64,000 bases of DNA from Novosphingobium sp049354825 (GTDB lineage: Bacteria; Pseudomonadota; Alphaproteobacteria; Sphingomonadales; Sphingomonadaceae), in the NCBI RefSeq assembly GCF_049354825.1, contig NZ_CP186480.1, positions 1,116,001 to 1,180,000 on the forward strand, read 5' to 3'. Within the stretch, counting starts at the first letter, position 1. Every line of letters begins with the position of its first letter. Positions 52,852 to 60,882 of this stretch are shown piece after piece. The notes under the pieces are model-generated. The model was given only the letters and a program-made list of their open reading frames with translations. It did not search any database and was not told where the DNA came from. The position numbers were made by a program, and so were the translations under genes.

Positions 52852-53535
52852 TCAGCCGATCTTGGCCGGCAGGTGGAAAAAATCGAAAAAGCGGGCCGCC
52901 GCTTCCTCGCCCGCGACGGTCATCTCCGGCAGTTCGGCAAACGGCAGCTTCAGGTAAGCCGCCGCCGCAATCAAAGGAGCGGCCGGGGCCGCCAGTGCGA
53001 AGTCGGCGTCGGCGTCGCGACCGCGCGCAATCGCCAGCCGCCCGTCGGCGACCCGCGCAACGAAGCGGTCACGGCCTACGTCGATCTGCCCGGTCAGGCG
53101 CGCGCCGGTCGCGCGCGCAGCGTCGAACATGGTGCGAAAGCTGAGCATCAAGGACGCGGGCGACAGCGGCAAGGTCGGATCGTGACGCGGCGACATCGCG
53201 GCCCACCGCCCCAGTTCCATGATCGCGACGTCCGCGCGCTGGCCCCACTCCGTGAGTTCGTAAAGCCGCACACCGGGCGCTTGGTCGTGTTCGGCCCGGC
53301 GCACGATCCCGGCGGACTCCATGCCGCCCAGCCGCTCGCTGAGGACCTTGGCGCTGATCCCCTTCAACGCCGCGCGAAGATCGGAAAACCGCCGCCCGCC
53401 GAACATCAGCTCGCGAACGATCAGCAAGCTCCAGCGCTCACCCACCAATTCCATCGCAAACGCCGTACCGCAGGCATCGTCGTACCACCGGCCGTGTCGT
53501 GGTTGCGCCGAGCTGGTGTCCTTAGGTAACTCCAT
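52852..53535 (-). CDS. HxlR-family transcriptional regulator with C-terminal SCP2-like domain
   Basis: This 227-residue protein has an HxlR winged helix (ACGTAFAMELVGERWSLLIV, then FSDLRAALKGISAKVLSERL and VRLYELTEWG) and a C-terminal domain of about 100 residues with the alternating pattern of sterol-carrier-like folds. Cys22 is in the position used by redox- or quinone-sensing HxlR members. The ATG at 53535 is chosen. It is divergent from the glyoxalase-type operon beginning at 53604, its probable target. Confidence 0.85.
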   Translation of the reverse strand: MELPKDTSSAQPRHGRWYDDACGTAFAMELVGERWSLLIVRELMFGGRRFSDLRAALKGISAKVLSERLGGMESAGIVRRAEHDQAPGVRLYELTEWGQRADVAIMELGRWAAMSPRHDPTLPLSPASLMLSFRTMFDAARATGARLTGQIDVGRDRFVARVADGRLAIARGRDADADFALAAPAAPLIAAAAYLKLPFAELPEMTVAGEEAAARFFDFFHLPAKIG

Positions 53536-53536
53536 A

Positions 53537-53551
53537 GTTGCTTTTTGTAAC
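53537..53551. promoter_or_regulatory. Operator candidate between HxlR gene and detoxification operon
   Basis: GTTGC-TTTTT-GTAAC is an imperfect dyad (GTT-C/G-AAC) directly at the start of the HxlR-type gene, in the only AT-rich stretch of the 68-base intergenic region. HxlR proteins bind short dyads in divergent promoters; binding is inferred. Confidence 0.35.
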
Positions 53552-53603
53552 CGCGAAGGCATGATCCTACAAGAGCCGACTCGGCAAAGACGGAGCGTAT
53601 GCG

Positions 53604-54041
53604 ATGCCCAAGATGGTGTTCATCAACCTGCCGGTGGCCGACCTTGGCAAGGCGAAAGCGTTCTATACGGCGATCGGCTTTACCAACGAGCCGCGGTTCT
53701 CGGACGATGCGGGCGCCTGCATGGTTTGGTCCGACACGATCTACGCGATGCTTTTGACGCACGAGAAATGGCAGGGCTTCACCAAGCGCCCGATCGGCGC
53801 GGGCGAGGTCATGCTGGCGCTGTCGTTCGATGACAAGGCGGCGGTCGACACCGCGGTCGAGGCCGCAGGCACGCACGGAGGCACAGTGGATCCCAATCCG
53901 GTCCAGGACCTGGGCTTCATGTACGGCCGCAGCCTGCTCGATCCCGACGGACACTTGTGGGAAGCCTTCTGGATGGATCCCGCCGCAGCCCAAGGCGGAC
54001 CGCCCAGCGACGGTACCGACGCACACGAACGCGTCGCCTAG
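53604..54041 (+). CDS. VOC-family (glyoxalase-fold) protein
   Basis: This 145-residue single-module VOC protein starts MPKMVFINLPVADLGKAKAF and ends its fold with LLDPDGHLWEAFWMDP. The glutamate in WEAFW is a usual metal ligand position. It may act on a small reactive compound or bind one. It is the first gene of a seven-gene run of short enzymes on the plus strand and is divergent from the HxlR regulator. Confidence 0.88.
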   Translation: MPKMVFINLPVADLGKAKAFYTAIGFTNEPRFSDDAGACMVWSDTIYAMLLTHEKWQGFTKRPIGAGEVMLALSFDDKAAVDTAVEAAGTHGGTVDPNPVQDLGFMYGRSLLDPDGHLWEAFWMDPAAAQGGPPSDGTDAHERVA

Positions 54042-54069
54042 AGCGCGCACGGAACGGGAGACGGACGCG

Positions 54070-54447
54070 ATGACCTACATTGATGGACTGGTCCTGGCGG
54101 TGCCAACGGCCAACAAGGCTGCTTTCATCGAGCACGCGACGATGATCAACGAGGGTTTCCTCGAGTACGGCGCGCTGCGGGTGGTGGAATGCTGGGGCGA
54201 CGACGTGCCCGACGGCAAGGTCACCGATTTTCGCCGCGCGGTCCAAGCCGATGCGGAGGAAGCTGTCGTGTTCAGCTGGATCGAATGGCCCGACAAGGCG
54301 ACCCGCGATGCCGCATTCGCCAAGATGATGGATCCGGCCAATCCCGATCCGCGCATGGACGCGGAGAAATATCCGGTCCCGTTCGACGGCAAGCGGATGA
54401 TTTTCGGTGGGTTCGCGCCTGTTTACGACCGGGGAGCCAAGGTATGA
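54070..54447 (+). CDS. DUF1428 protein
   Basis: This 125-residue protein starts MTYIDGLVLAVPTANKAAFI and contains FSWIEWPDKATRDAAFAKMM and PFDGKRMIFGGF, the conserved segments of DUF1428, a ferredoxin-like alpha/beta barrel fold of unknown function. It lies in the VOC/GST operon and overlaps the next start by four bases. Confidence 0.9.
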   Translation: MTYIDGLVLAVPTANKAAFIEHATMINEGFLEYGALRVVECWGDDVPDGKVTDFRRAVQADAEEAVVFSWIEWPDKATRDAAFAKMMDPANPDPRMDAEKYPVPFDGKRMIFGGFAPVYDRGAKV

Positions 54448-55238
54448 GCGGCGATAGCGGCGGCTTCATCTGGTATGAACTGGTCACCCCCGACCCCGAT
54501 GGCGCGAAGGCTTTCTACGACGCGGTGGTCTCGGGCTGGTCGATCGAGGCGGCGCCTGCCGGTCCGATGGACTATCGGATGATCAACCGCGCCGATGGTG
54601 GTCATGCCGGCGGCGTGCTGCGGCTGAGCGAAGAGATGGCCCAAGGCGGCATGACACCTCGCTGGCTCGGCTACGTCCACGTCCCGGACGTCGACGCGGC
54701 GCTGGCGGCAATGACGGTCGACGGCGCAACCACGCTGATGGATCATGACGGCGAACCCGGCCGCATCGCGCTGATTGCCGATCCGCAAGGGGTTGCGATC
54801 TACGTCATGACGCCGCGCCCGCCCGCAGGCAATCCGGACGCCAAGAGCGACGTTTATGACCGGATGAAGCCCGGCCACGTCGGCTGGAACGAGCTCTACA
54901 CCACCGATCTCGACGCCGCGAAGGCATTCTATGGCAAGCACTTTGGCTGGACCTTCGAACGCTCGATGCCGATGGGCGAGGAATTCGGCGACTATGTGTT
55001 CATCGAGCACGGCGGGCAGGACATCGGCGCAATGATGAAGAAGCCGCCGCAGGCCCCCGCGGCGGCTTGGGGCTACTATATCACGGTTGCTGATATCGAC
55101 GCTGCGCAAAGGGCGATCACTGCTGGCGGAGGCCATGTCTTCCACGGGCCGCAGGAGGTTCCCGGTGGGCAATGGATCGTCAACGCGGTCGATCCGCAAG
55201 GAGCCGCCTTCGCCTGCGTCGGCGCGCGCGCCGCCTGA
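54444..55238 (+). CDS. Two-module VOC-family protein
   Basis: This 264-residue protein carries two VOC modules: residues about 6-125 (FIWYELVTPDPDGAKAFY to DPQGVAIYVMTP) and about 142-262 (VGWNELYTTDLDAAKAFYGK to DPQGAAFACVGA). Tandem VOC proteins of this type include hydroxylases of macrolide clusters and many uncharacterised stress proteins. It is coupled to DUF1428 by an ATGA overlap. Confidence 0.9.
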   Translation: MSGDSGGFIWYELVTPDPDGAKAFYDAVVSGWSIEAAPAGPMDYRMINRADGGHAGGVLRLSEEMAQGGMTPRWLGYVHVPDVDAALAAMTVDGATTLMDHDGEPGRIALIADPQGVAIYVMTPRPPAGNPDAKSDVYDRMKPGHVGWNELYTTDLDAAKAFYGKHFGWTFERSMPMGEEFGDYVFIEHGGQDIGAMMKKPPQAPAAAWGYYITVADIDAAQRAITAGGGHVFHGPQEVPGGQWIVNAVDPQGAAFACVGARAA

Positions 55239-55268
55239 TCCATTATCCGCAAGCCGAGGACGACAGGC

Positions 55269-55895
55269 GTGGCCGATTTCACTTTCTTCACCAATCCGAT
55301 GAGCCGCGGCCAGATCGCCCGCTGGGCCTTGCACGAAGCGGGCGCGGACTACGATCAGGTCCTCGTCGACTGGACCGCGAAGCCCGCCGCTCTGCTCGCC
55401 GCCAACCCGATGGGAAAGGTGCCGACGATCCTTCATCACGCTGCTGCGGGCGCTCGCACGGTGAGCGAGGCAGCCGCAATCTGCGCCTACCTTGCCGACG
55501 TGCTTCCCCAGGCCGGGCTAGCGCCTCATGACACTGAACGGGCCGATTACTACCGCTGGATGTTCTTCGCCGCCGGACCGATCGAACAGGCGATCGTCGC
55601 CAAGTCGATGGGCTGGGACGTGCCTGAAGGCCGCGAACCGATGGTCGGCTTTGGCAGCGTGAGCCGCGTGCTCGGCACGCTGGAGGCGCACCTGCAGGGC
55701 CGCGAGTGGGTCTGCGGCAATCGCTTCACAATGGCCGACGTCTACGTCGGCAGCCAGGTCGACTGGGGGCTGACCTTCGGTTCGATCCCGCCGCGCGAAG
55801 CCTTCGTCGCCTATGCAGAGCGGATCCAGGCCCGTCCCGCCTACAAGGCGGCCAAGACGATCGACAATGACTTGATCGAGGAGATGAAGCGATGA
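55269..55895 (+). CDS. Glutathione S-transferase family protein
   Basis: This 208-residue protein has a thioredoxin-like N-terminal domain (FFTNPMSRGQIARWALHEAG; NPMGKVPTI with the conserved cis-proline; SEAAAICAYLAD) and a helical C-terminal domain (FTMADVYVGSQVDWGL). It would conjugate or reduce a substrate with glutathione. The start is a GTG at 55269. Its stop overlaps the next ATG. Confidence 0.9.
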   Translation: MADFTFFTNPMSRGQIARWALHEAGADYDQVLVDWTAKPAALLAANPMGKVPTILHHAAAGARTVSEAAAICAYLADVLPQAGLAPHDTERADYYRWMFFAAGPIEQAIVAKSMGWDVPEGREPMVGFGSVSRVLGTLEAHLQGREWVCGNRFTMADVYVGSQVDWGLTFGSIPPREAFVAYAERIQARPAYKAAKTIDNDLIEEMKR

Positions 55896-56395
55896 CCGGG
55901 CCCCTCACCATCTGCATATGGTACGAGAAGGACGCCGAGGAGGCTGCCAACTTTTACGCTTCGCTTTTTCCCGATACCGCCGTCGGCCATGTTGGCCGCG
56001 CCCCGGCGGACAATCCCGGCAGCAAGGCCGGCGACGTCCTGACCGTAGAATTCACCGTGATGGGCACACAATGCATGGGCCTGAACGGCGGGACCTATTT
56101 CAAGCAGTCCGAAGCGTTTTCGATGATCGTGCCAACGACGACCCAGGAAGAGACCGACCGCTACTGGAATGCCATCGTCGGCAATGGCGGTCAGGCCAGC
56201 GAGTGCGGCTGGTGCAAGGACAAGTGGGGCGTATCCTGGCAGATCACTCCGGTCCAGTTGACCGACGCCATGCGCGAGGGCGGCGCGGTCGCCAAGGCCG
56301 CGTTCGAGGAAATGATGACGATGCAGAAACTCGACGTCGCCCGGATCGAGGCCGCCGTCGGCCGCGCCCGTGCTCAGGCTGGCACCAATGCGTAA
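55892..56395 (+). CDS. PhnB-like VOC protein
   Basis: This 167-residue VOC protein of the PhnB/3-demethylubiquinone-methyltransferase-like group starts with LTICIWYEKDAEEAANFYAS and has LFPDT, FTVMGTQCMGLNGG and CGWCKDKWGVSWQITP. No methyltransferase motif is present; the name of the family is historical. It is co-transcribed within the detoxification operon and overlaps the next gene by eight bases. Confidence 0.88.
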   Translation: MTGPLTICIWYEKDAEEAANFYASLFPDTAVGHVGRAPADNPGSKAGDVLTVEFTVMGTQCMGLNGGTYFKQSEAFSMIVPTTTQEETDRYWNAIVGNGGQASECGWCKDKWGVSWQITPVQLTDAMREGGAVAKAAFEEMMTMQKLDVARIEAAVGRARAQAGTNA

Positions 56396-57059
56396 GGTGA
56401 TCGGCGCCGCGTTCGTGTCTCTGGACGGCGTCATCCAGAGCCCCGGCGGCGTCAGCGAGGACACCACCGGCGGCTTTGCGAATGGCGGCTGGGTATTCCG
56501 GGCCTGGGACGATGGCGTCAACGACGCCATCGGCAGACTTTTCGGGGGCGACTATGCGCTGCTACTGGGCCGCCGGACCTACGATATCTTCGCCGCCTAC
56601 TGGCCCTTCGTCACCGGCGAGGAAGCCGAGATGGGCAAGGCGTTCACCAATGCCTACAAGTACGTGCTGACCCGCGGCGAAGCGCCGCTCGACTGGGCCA
56701 ACTCGCACCGCCTGACATCGATCGAGGATATCGCAGCCTTGAAGCGGACCGACGGACCCGACCTGGTGATCCAGGGGTCCAGCACGCTCTATCCCGCACT
56801 ACTGGCGGCCGGCCTGCTCGACAGGCTGACGCTGATGACCTTTCCGCTGACAACCGGCCCCGGCAAGCGTCTGTTCGAAGCAGGAACGCCCGGCGCGATG
56901 CTCAGGTTGACCGAGCACAAGGTGACCGACAAGGGTACCCTCATCGCTTCGTACGAACCGGCCGGCGCGCTGCCGCCGGTGCCGGACTTCGCGCCGCAAC
57001 CGGCCACCAGCGCGCGCGAAGCCGAACGACAGGCCCGCATGACCGAAGGGACGTGGTAA
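56388..57059 (+). CDS. Dihydrofolate reductase-family (RibD C-terminal-like) protein
   Basis: This 223-residue protein starts MRKVIGAAFVSLDGVIQSPG and has LLLGRRTYDIFAAYWP and LVIQGSSTLYPALLAAGLLD, the pattern of the RibD C-terminal/DHFR-like reductases found beside VOC and YciI proteins. It probably uses NADPH; substrate unknown. The ATG at 56388 overlaps the previous gene, and its stop shares one base with the next start. Confidence 0.9.
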   Translation: MRKVIGAAFVSLDGVIQSPGGVSEDTTGGFANGGWVFRAWDDGVNDAIGRLFGGDYALLLGRRTYDIFAAYWPFVTGEEAEMGKAFTNAYKYVLTRGEAPLDWANSHRLTSIEDIAALKRTDGPDLVIQGSSTLYPALLAAGLLDRLTLMTFPLTTGPGKRLFEAGTPGAMLRLTEHKVTDKGTLIASYEPAGALPPVPDFAPQPATSAREAERQARMTEGTW

Positions 57060-57709
57060 TGCTCGAACTCTACGGACATCCGTTTTCGTCCTACACCTGG
57101 AAGGCGCTGATCCCGCTTTACGGCTACGACATTCCGTTCACCTTCCGCCCGGTCCGCTCCGGCGACGAGGACAACGACGCCTTCGTCATGGCTGCCAGTC
57201 CGTTCGGCAAGTTCCCGGTGCTCAAAACGGACGGCGAAACCGTGATCGAGGCGACCGCGATTATCGAGTGGCTTGCCCTGAGCGTGCCCGGCGCCGGCTC
57301 TCTGGTGCCCGATGGCCGCGACGGCTTGGCGCTTCGCGTCCACGACCGGATCTACGACAACTACGTCATGGCATCGATGCAGATGACGGTGGACGAATTC
57401 ATCGCCAAGCAGGGTGGCCCCGTCGATCGGACGGTGATCGCGGCCTCTCACGACAAGCTCCTGCGCGCTTATCGCTGGCTTGAGGGGCAGGGTGTGCGCC
57501 CGCCGCGCACCGCCGTCATCGACCTGGTCGATTGTGCCGCCGCGCCGGCGTTGTTCTATGCCGACTGGGTCTTGCCGATCCCGGACGAGTGCCCGAACCT
57601 GCAAGCGTACCGCGCGCACCTGCTGGCGATCCCGGCCGTCAAGCGCTGCGTTGATGACGCCCGGCCGTTTCGGCATTATTTTCCGCCAGGGGCACCCGAC
57701 CGCGATTGA
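57059..57709 (+). CDS. Glutathione S-transferase family protein
   Basis: This 216-residue second GST of the operon starts MLELYGHPFSSYTWKALIPL and has PFGKFPVLKTDGETVIEATA. The C-terminal domain (VIDLVDCAAAPALFYADWVL) is typical. It is divergent in sequence from the first GST, so it is not a recent duplicate. Expressed with the upstream genes through a TAATG overlap. Confidence 0.9.
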   Translation: MLELYGHPFSSYTWKALIPLYGYDIPFTFRPVRSGDEDNDAFVMAASPFGKFPVLKTDGETVIEATAIIEWLALSVPGAGSLVPDGRDGLALRVHDRIYDNYVMASMQMTVDEFIAKQGGPVDRTVIAASHDKLLRAYRWLEGQGVRPPRTAVIDLVDCAAAPALFYADWVLPIPDECPNLQAYRAHLLAIPAVKRCVDDARPFRHYFPPGAPDRD

Positions 57710-57733
57710 GGCGGCGTGTCCGGGGAGGAAACC

Positions 57734-58210
57734 ATGGCCGGTAACAAGCTGGCGAAGGCCTGGCTGCTATGCGGCGCGCTGGACGCGCTTTATGCGACGA
57801 CCCTGACAATCGTCTTCGGCAAGCAAACCGTCGTCGCAATGTGGCAGGGCGTAGCGGCGGGCCCGTTCGGCGACGCGGCCAAGGCTTGGGGTGCGCGCGG
57901 TGCGCTTCTCGGCCTTTTTGTCCACTTCGCGATCATGGCGGTCATGGCTGCTTTCGCGCTGGCGCTGTTTTCGCGAAGCCTGCTTGGACGGCTTGCTCCG
58001 TGGCTTGGCGGGACGATATACGGGCTGGCGCTTTGGCTGGTCATGTACGGGATCGTGCTGCCGGCCAGGTTCGGCGCGCCCTTCCCCAATCCCGATCCGC
58101 TCAAGCTGATCCTCGGCATGGCGCCGCATGTTTTGTTAGTAGGCATCCCGATGGCCATCCTACTGCGCGCCTCGGGTCAGGAGAAGGCAGCCGTTTTGCG
58201 CAGCAGCTGA
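57734..58210 (+). CDS. Four-helix membrane protein, unknown function
   Basis: This 158-residue protein has four hydrophobic segments (about residues 9-28, 57-80, 92-110 and 128-146) and no recognised family motif. The ATG at 57734 follows a strong GGGGAGGAAACC. It is the last gene of the plus-strand run, separated by 24 bases, and its 3' end overlaps the convergent J-domain gene by 34 bases. Confidence 0.7.
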   Translation: MAGNKLAKAWLLCGALDALYATTLTIVFGKQTVVAMWQGVAAGPFGDAAKAWGARGALLGLFVHFAIMAVMAAFALALFSRSLLGRLAPWLGGTIYGLALWLVMYGIVLPARFGAPFPNPDPLKLILGMAPHVLLVGIPMAILLRASGQEKAAVLRSS

Positions 58211-58752
58211 TACGCTTCGACCACGCACTGGAGGCGCGCCTCGAAGCTGCGGTCACCGCCGTTCCTGTCGGGGTGATAGCGGCGCACCAGATCCGAATAG
58301 CGCTGGCGAAGCGCGCGGCGGTCGGCCCCGGCGGCAAGACCAAGGACCTCGAGCGCGCGGCGCTCTTCCGGGGTCACCATCACGCCGGCGGCGGCATCCT
58401 GCCTCCGCGTGCGGGCACGCCGGGCGATCGCATCGAGCGGGTCGGCGAAATCGCCCCAGCGCGGTGCCTGGTCGATCCCGGCGGTCGGCGAAAAGGCCCG
58501 CGTCTCACGCTCCCAGCCGCCGACGGGATGCTGGGCGCGGATGATCTCGTCCGGGGTCATGCCGCGGAACCAGTCGTATCCGGCGTTGAAGGCGCGCACG
58601 TGGTCCAGGCAGAACCAGCGGTATTCGCCCGGGCCGTCGAAACCGGGGCGACGTTCGCCAGGGGCGCGGAACTCTCCCGCCTCGTCGCAGCCTGGGGCGT
58701 CGCAGCCGCGCTCGGCATCCGCGATCCGGCCGTGGAATTTGTCGTGTCTCAC
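58177..58752 (-). CDS. J-domain co-chaperone protein
   Basis: This 191-residue protein has a small cysteine-containing N-terminal part (CDAPGCDEAGEFRAPG, then YRWFCLDHVRAFNAGYDWF) and a C-terminal J-domain with LGLAAGADRRALRQRYSDLV and the diagnostic HPD in RRYHPDRNGG. It would stimulate a DnaK partner. The start is taken as GTG 58752 because GGAAGG lies just upstream; an in-frame upstream start exists but adds no conserved residues. This gene usually sits with bolA and cobS; here bolA is divergent next to it. Confidence 0.88.
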   Translation of the reverse strand: MRHDKFHGRIADAERGCDAPGCDEAGEFRAPGERRPGFDGPGEYRWFCLDHVRAFNAGYDWFRGMTPDEIIRAQHPVGGWERETRAFSPTAGIDQAPRWGDFADPLDAIARRARTRRQDAAAGVMVTPEERRALEVLGLAAGADRRALRQRYSDLVRRYHPDRNGGDRSFEARLQCVVEAYQLLRKTAAFS

Positions 58753-58802
58753 ACCCTTCCAGATGGGCGCTGATCCGCTAGAAGGGAAGACCAGGAGACA
58801 CC

Positions 58803-59090
58803 ATGACCGGACCACTCGCCGCCGAAATCGAACGCCTGCTCACGGATGCCTTCGCGCCCGGCGCACTGGCGGTGATCAACGACAGCGCCAGCCACCACGG
58901 TCACAGCGGTGACGACGGCTCGGGCGAATCGCATTTCACGGTCGAGATCGAGAGCACGGCGTTCGCCGGTGTCTCGAGGCTCGAACGCCAGCGCATGGTC
59001 AACCGGGCGCTTGGCGACATTCCCGGCCACCGCGTCCATGCGCTGGCGATCAGGGCCCGCGCGCCCGGCGAAGGAACGACCGGCCTATGA
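58803..59090 (+). CDS. bolA: BolA-family protein
   Basis: This 95-residue protein has the BolA core: IERLLTDAFAPGALAVINDS, then SHHGHSG, HFTVEIES and LERQRMVNRALGDI. BolA proteins act with monothiol glutaredoxins in iron-sulfur handling. HHGHSG is the segment that can contribute cluster ligands. The stop overlaps the pirin start (ATGA). Confidence 0.94.
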   Translation: MTGPLAAEIERLLTDAFAPGALAVINDSASHHGHSGDDGSGESHFTVEIESTAFAGVSRLERQRMVNRALGDIPGHRVHALAIRARAPGEGTTGL

Positions 59091-59974
59091 GTTCCGTCAT
59101 CGAAACGATCACCCCCGTCACGCATGACCTCGGCGCGTTCGAGGTCCGCCGGGCGCTGCCCGCGCGCAGCCGCACGATGGTCGGGCCGTTCGTGTTCGTC
59201 GACCAGTTCGGCCCGGCGATCCTGCCCACCGGCAGCGGCATGGACGTGCGACCGCACCCGCATATCGGGCTCGCCACCGTCACCTGGCTGTTCGAAGGCG
59301 CGATCGGCCACCGCGACAGCCTGGGCAGCGACGCCGTGATCCGCCCCGGCCAGGTCAACCTGATGACCGCGGGGCGCGGCATCGTCCACTCGGAACGCTC
59401 ACCGCAGGACGAACGCAATGCCGGCGCGCACCTCTACGGCATGCAGACCTGGCTGGCGCTGCCCGACGGCCGCGAGGAAATCGCCCCCGCCTTCGAAGCA
59501 CAGCGTGACCTTCCCATCGTCAGCGGCGACGGCGCACGTGCCACGGTCATCATGGGCAGCCTGTGGGGTGAAACCGCCCCCACCACGGTTCATGCGGCGA
59601 CGATTTATGCCGACATCGTCCTCGAAGCCGGCGGCACCATCCCGATCGAGGCCGAGGCCGATGAACGCGCGGTCATGCTTGTCGGGGGCGAGGCTAGCCT
59701 GGACGGCGGCGCGCTGGCGCCGTACGCCCTGGTCGTCCTGGCGCCAGGCGCGGCACTTACCCTGGGTTCGCAGCGCGGCGGGCGGGTTATGCTGCTGGGC
59801 GGTGAGGCTTTCGCGACGCGCCGCCACGTGTGGTGGAATTTCGTTTCATCCTCGCCCGAGCGGCTTCGCGCCGCCGCCGACGACTGGCGCGAGGGCCGCT
59901 TTCCGCTGGTGCCGGGCGATGCGGAGGAGTTCATCCCGATCCCGCAAAAGCCCAACACGGTCAGCTACCCGTGA
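59087..59974 (+). CDS. Pirin-family protein
   Basis: This 295-residue bicupin has the pirin metal site pattern in RPHPHIGLATVTWLFEG and HRDSLGS, then IVHSERS and LYGMQTWLALP. Pirins bind iron and some are quercetin 2,3-dioxygenases; the true substrate here is unknown. It is coupled to bolA by overlap, and its stop overlaps the next gene's GTG. Confidence 0.93.
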   Translation: MSSVIETITPVTHDLGAFEVRRALPARSRTMVGPFVFVDQFGPAILPTGSGMDVRPHPHIGLATVTWLFEGAIGHRDSLGSDAVIRPGQVNLMTAGRGIVHSERSPQDERNAGAHLYGMQTWLALPDGREEIAPAFEAQRDLPIVSGDGARATVIMGSLWGETAPTTVHAATIYADIVLEAGGTIPIEAEADERAVMLVGGEASLDGGALAPYALVVLAPGAALTLGSQRGGRVMLLGGEAFATRRHVWWNFVSSSPERLRAAADDWREGRFPLVPGDAEEFIPIPQKPNTVSYP

Positions 59975-60882
59975 CCAGCCTGCGGCGCGTGGTGCTGGCC
60001 AGCGGCATCGAGCTGGACGTGCAGGTAAGCGGGCCGGAAGGCGCCCCGGCGCTGATCTTCCTGCACGGTTTTCCCGAATCACACCGCACCTGGCGCCACC
60101 AGATTGCCCACCTTTCCGGCTCCTATCGCTGCATCGCGCCCGACCAGCGCGGCTATCGCGGCTCGTCCAAGCCCCAGGACATCGACGCCTATCGCCCGGA
60201 CAAGCTGATCGGCGACGTGTTCCAGCTTGCCGATGCGCTTGGAATCGAGACCTTCACGGTCGTGGGGCACGACTGGGGCGGCGCGATAGCCTGGGGCGGC
60301 GCGTTGACGGGGCAGGCAAACGGCCGCGTCGGCCGCGCGGTGATTGCCAACGCCCCTCACCCCGCGCTGTTCGGTCCGTTGTTGTGGACCCATCCCGGCC
60401 AGCGCGCGGCCAGCCAGTACATCCGCACCTTCCGCGACACCGCCAACGACGACCTGGTGCGCCAGCACGGTCTTGGCGGCATGCTGGCCAAGGCTTTTGC
60501 TGGCACCGGCGGTCTCGGTCCCAACCCGGCGATGGAAGAGGCCATCCGTGCCGAGCAGCACGCCGACTGGCAGGACCGTGACGCCGCCTTCGCCATGCTC
60601 AACTGGTACCGCGCCAGCCCGATCGTGGTTCCGTCCATGGACGAACCCTTCGAACTGCCCGCCGGCGCCGCCCCGGCCCTGCCGCCGCTGACAATCCCGA
60701 CGCTGGTGATCTGGGCGCTGGATGACATCGCCCTGCCCCCCGAAAACCTCGACGGGATCGAAAAGGTCGTCACCGATCTGACGCTGGTGAAAGTGCCCGG
60801 CTGCGGACACTTCGTGCCCTGGGAGGCGCCGCAGGCGGTCAACGCCGCGCTGGACGACTTCCTAGCCGCCACCGATGGCTGA
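59971..60882 (+). CDS. Epoxide-hydrolase-like alpha/beta hydrolase
   Basis: This 303-residue hydrolase shows LIFLHGFPESHRTWRHQI (oxyanion HGFP), DQRGYRGSSKP and the nucleophile GHDWGG with an aspartate, as in epoxide hydrolases and haloalkane dehalogenases. The catalytic histidine is in GCGHFVPWEAPQAVN. The start is GTG 59971, overlapping the pirin stop. It is co-transcribed with bolA, pirin and ltrA. Confidence 0.92.
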   Translation: MTSLRRVVLASGIELDVQVSGPEGAPALIFLHGFPESHRTWRHQIAHLSGSYRCIAPDQRGYRGSSKPQDIDAYRPDKLIGDVFQLADALGIETFTVVGHDWGGAIAWGGALTGQANGRVGRAVIANAPHPALFGPLLWTHPGQRAASQYIRTFRDTANDDLVRQHGLGGMLAKAFAGTGGLGPNPAMEEAIRAEQHADWQDRDAAFAMLNWYRASPIVVPSMDEPFELPAGAAPALPPLTIPTLVIWALDDIALPPENLDGIEKVVTDLTLVKVPGCGHFVPWEAPQAVNAALDDFLAATDG

